Under the pieces are notes generated by a model. It was not told the DNA's origin. It made no database searches and saw only the letters and a list, made by a program, of their open reading frames with translations. The position numbers and the translations under genes are program-made. A stretch of DNA of 64,000 nt from Desulfohalovibrio reitneri (lineage in GTDB: Bacteria > Desulfobacterota > Desulfovibrionia > Desulfovibrionales > Desulfovibrionaceae). Shown one piece after another: positions 62,970 through 64,000 of this stretch (positions are counted from its first letter, which is position 1; each line of letters starts with the position of its first letter). Where the stretch lies: NCBI RefSeq assembly GCF_000711295.1, contig NZ_JOMJ01000003.1, forward strand, positions 1,189,501 to 1,253,500, written 5' to 3'.

Positions 62970-64000
62970 CAGCCTGAGGTAGTCCTCTGTTCTAGAGGAG
63001 ACATTGCTCATGAGGGACATCGATTTCTATGCTCAGATTCTTGGCATTGACCACCCCTGGCATGTGGATGACGTGAAGCTCCAGACTGGGGCTGGGCGAG
63101 TGGATGTGTGGATCGATCATGAGCCTGGCGCTCTTTGGTCTTGCCCAGAGTGCGGGCGAGAGTTGGCTTGCCGGGATCATGCCGAAGAACGGACATGGAG
63201 ACATCTAGATACCTGCCAGTTCAAGACATTTCTTCATGCACGTATTCCACGAGTTAACTGTCCTGATCACGGCGTACGCCAAGCACAGGTCCCCTGGGCC
63301 GCTCCCCATTCTCGTTTCACCCTGCTCATGGAGCGCATGGCCATTGACGTGATTACGGCCTGTTCGACCATCGAAGGTGCACGCAGGCTGTTGCGTATTT
63401 CCTGGGACGAGACCTGGGGGATCATGGAACGAGCCGTCAAAAGAGGCTTGAGCCGCAAGGAACAGCGCAATATCCACTACCTCGGGGTGGACGAGAAGGC
63501 TTTCCGCAAGGGACACAAGTACATGACCGTCGTCTGCGATCTGATGAGGGGCACAGTTGAGCATGTTGCTGAAGATCGCCGAACGGCGAGCCTCGAGGCG
63601 TATTATCAAAGCCTGAGTAGCGAGCAGCTGGAAGCAGTGCGGGCCGTGAGCATGGACATGTGGCAGCCGTATTTTTCGGCCACTATGAAGTGGATCCCTG
63701 AGGCAAGCCGGAAAATCGTCTTTGACCGTTTCCACGTCATGCAACACGTGGGGAAAGCGGTGGACACTGTCCGGCGTCAGGAACACAAGGCCCTGATGGC
63801 CGAAGGGGAGTCAATCCTCAAGGGCACCAGATACCTGTGGCTTTACGGCGAAAGCCGTCTGCCGGATAAGCACAGACCTCGGTTCGATGACCTCAAGCAG
63901 GCCAACCTGAAGACGGCCAAAGCCTGGGCCATGAAGGAAAGCCTGCAGGATCTGTGGGGCTACATGAGCCCTGGCTGGGCAAAGAGGTTCCTGGAGAAAT
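62944..64000 (+). mobile_element. ISL3-family insertion sequence, copy 2, cut by window edge
   Basis: Begins with GGTTCTTCCGGAATTGTCG at 62944 and runs out of the window. As far as visible it matches copy 1 in the opposite orientation; even non-coding-strand reading frames within it translate identically, so duplication is recent. The eight bases before it are GACTTATA. Confidence 0.92.
63010..64000 (+). CDS. ISL3-family transposase, copy 2, partial at window edge
   Basis: The first 330 residues of the same transposase as at 53891-55141, with the zinc-finger cysteines, first Asp (YLGVDEKAF) and second Asp (VSMDMWQPYF). The end of the catalytic domain lies outside the window. GAGGAGACATT precedes the ATG at 63010. 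Confidence 0.93.
   Translation, partial: MRDIDFYAQILGIDHPWHVDDVKLQTGAGRVDVWIDHEPGALWSCPECGRELACRDHAEERTWRHLDTCQFKTFLHARIPRVNCPDHGVRQAQVPWAAPHSRFTLLMERMAIDVITACSTIEGARRLLRISWDETWGIMERAVKRGLSRKEQRNIHYLGVDEKAFRKGHKYMTVVCDLMRGTVEHVAEDRRTASLEAYYQSLSSEQLEAVRAVSMDMWQPYFSATMKWIPEASRKIVFDRFHVMQHVGKAVDTVRRQEHKALMAEGESILKGTRYLWLYGESRLPDKHRPRFDDLKQANLKTAKAWAMKESLQDLWGYMSPGWAKRFLEK

Overview
The window looks like a chromosomal segment of a GC-rich, Gram-negative deltaproteobacterium close to Desulfovibrio (Desulfovibrionales). The reasons are the base composition, the gene neighbourhoods rpmF-plsX-fabH-fabG-acpP-fabF-glyA-rib-nusB and leuS-lptE-holA-radC, a glutaredoxin next to a ferredoxin-thioredoxin-reductase-like Fe-S protein, and a ZraSR/ZraP-type sigma-54 metal or envelope stress locus. 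The genus is an inference from gene content; no rRNA or tRNA gene was found.

Layout: 1-2865 carries rnhA (cut by the left edge), a TPM-like membrane protein, gapA and fba, all on the minus strand. 3132-7546 is a divergent two-gene disaccharide (probably trehalose) operon: a HAD phosphatase and a beta-phosphoglucomutase/GH65 phosphorylase fusion. 7562-8950 has a bidirectional terminator, an OmpH/Skp-like lipoprotein and surE. 9143-10785 has a YhaM-like OB/HD protein and tmk. 11046-14427 is a polar amino acid ABC transporter with two permeases. 14557-16492 has glutaredoxin, an FTR-like protein and a methyltransferase with a SlyD-like N-terminal half. 16510-18545 is a repeat region: a perfect 24-bp hairpin and three nearly identical ~286-bp units, the first two separated by an IS3-family element with a 4-bp target duplication. 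18617-21554 has metX, metW and an aminotransferase.

21592-26928 is a ZraSR-like two-component system followed by three small secreted proteins. Each secreted protein has its own canonical -24/-12 sigma-54 promoter and, about 80 bp (and in two cases also about 100 bp) further upstream, a dyad TGTGC-N8-GCACA. This is very probably the regulon of the adjacent NtrC-type regulator.

27245-53782 is core genome: nfu, gltX, rpmB; yceD-rpmF-plsX-fabH-fabG-acpP-fabF (ribosome and fatty acid synthesis); glyA, dCMP deaminase, ribD-ribE-ribBA-ribH (riboflavin), nusB, leuS, lptE, holA, radC; acylphosphatase, lon, an AI-2E-family transporter, a GH57 protein, hisC and cmk. ribE carries an apparent one-base frameshift.

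53818-64000 is an accessory island, visibly less GC-rich. Two identical-looking ISL3-family elements in opposite orientation flank an IS3 remnant and a four-gene operon: a membrane-anchored coiled-coil protein, a membrane-anchored coiled-coil protein with a McrB-like AAA+ domain, a DUF2357/McrC-like protein with a degenerate nuclease motif, and an actin/Hsp70-fold protein. The first gene appears to have lost its 5' end to the IS3 copy and the last is cut by the second ISL3 copy. This is the best candidate for an undescribed or little-described system, probably an anti-phage module related to McrBC and coiled-coil nuclease tandem systems.
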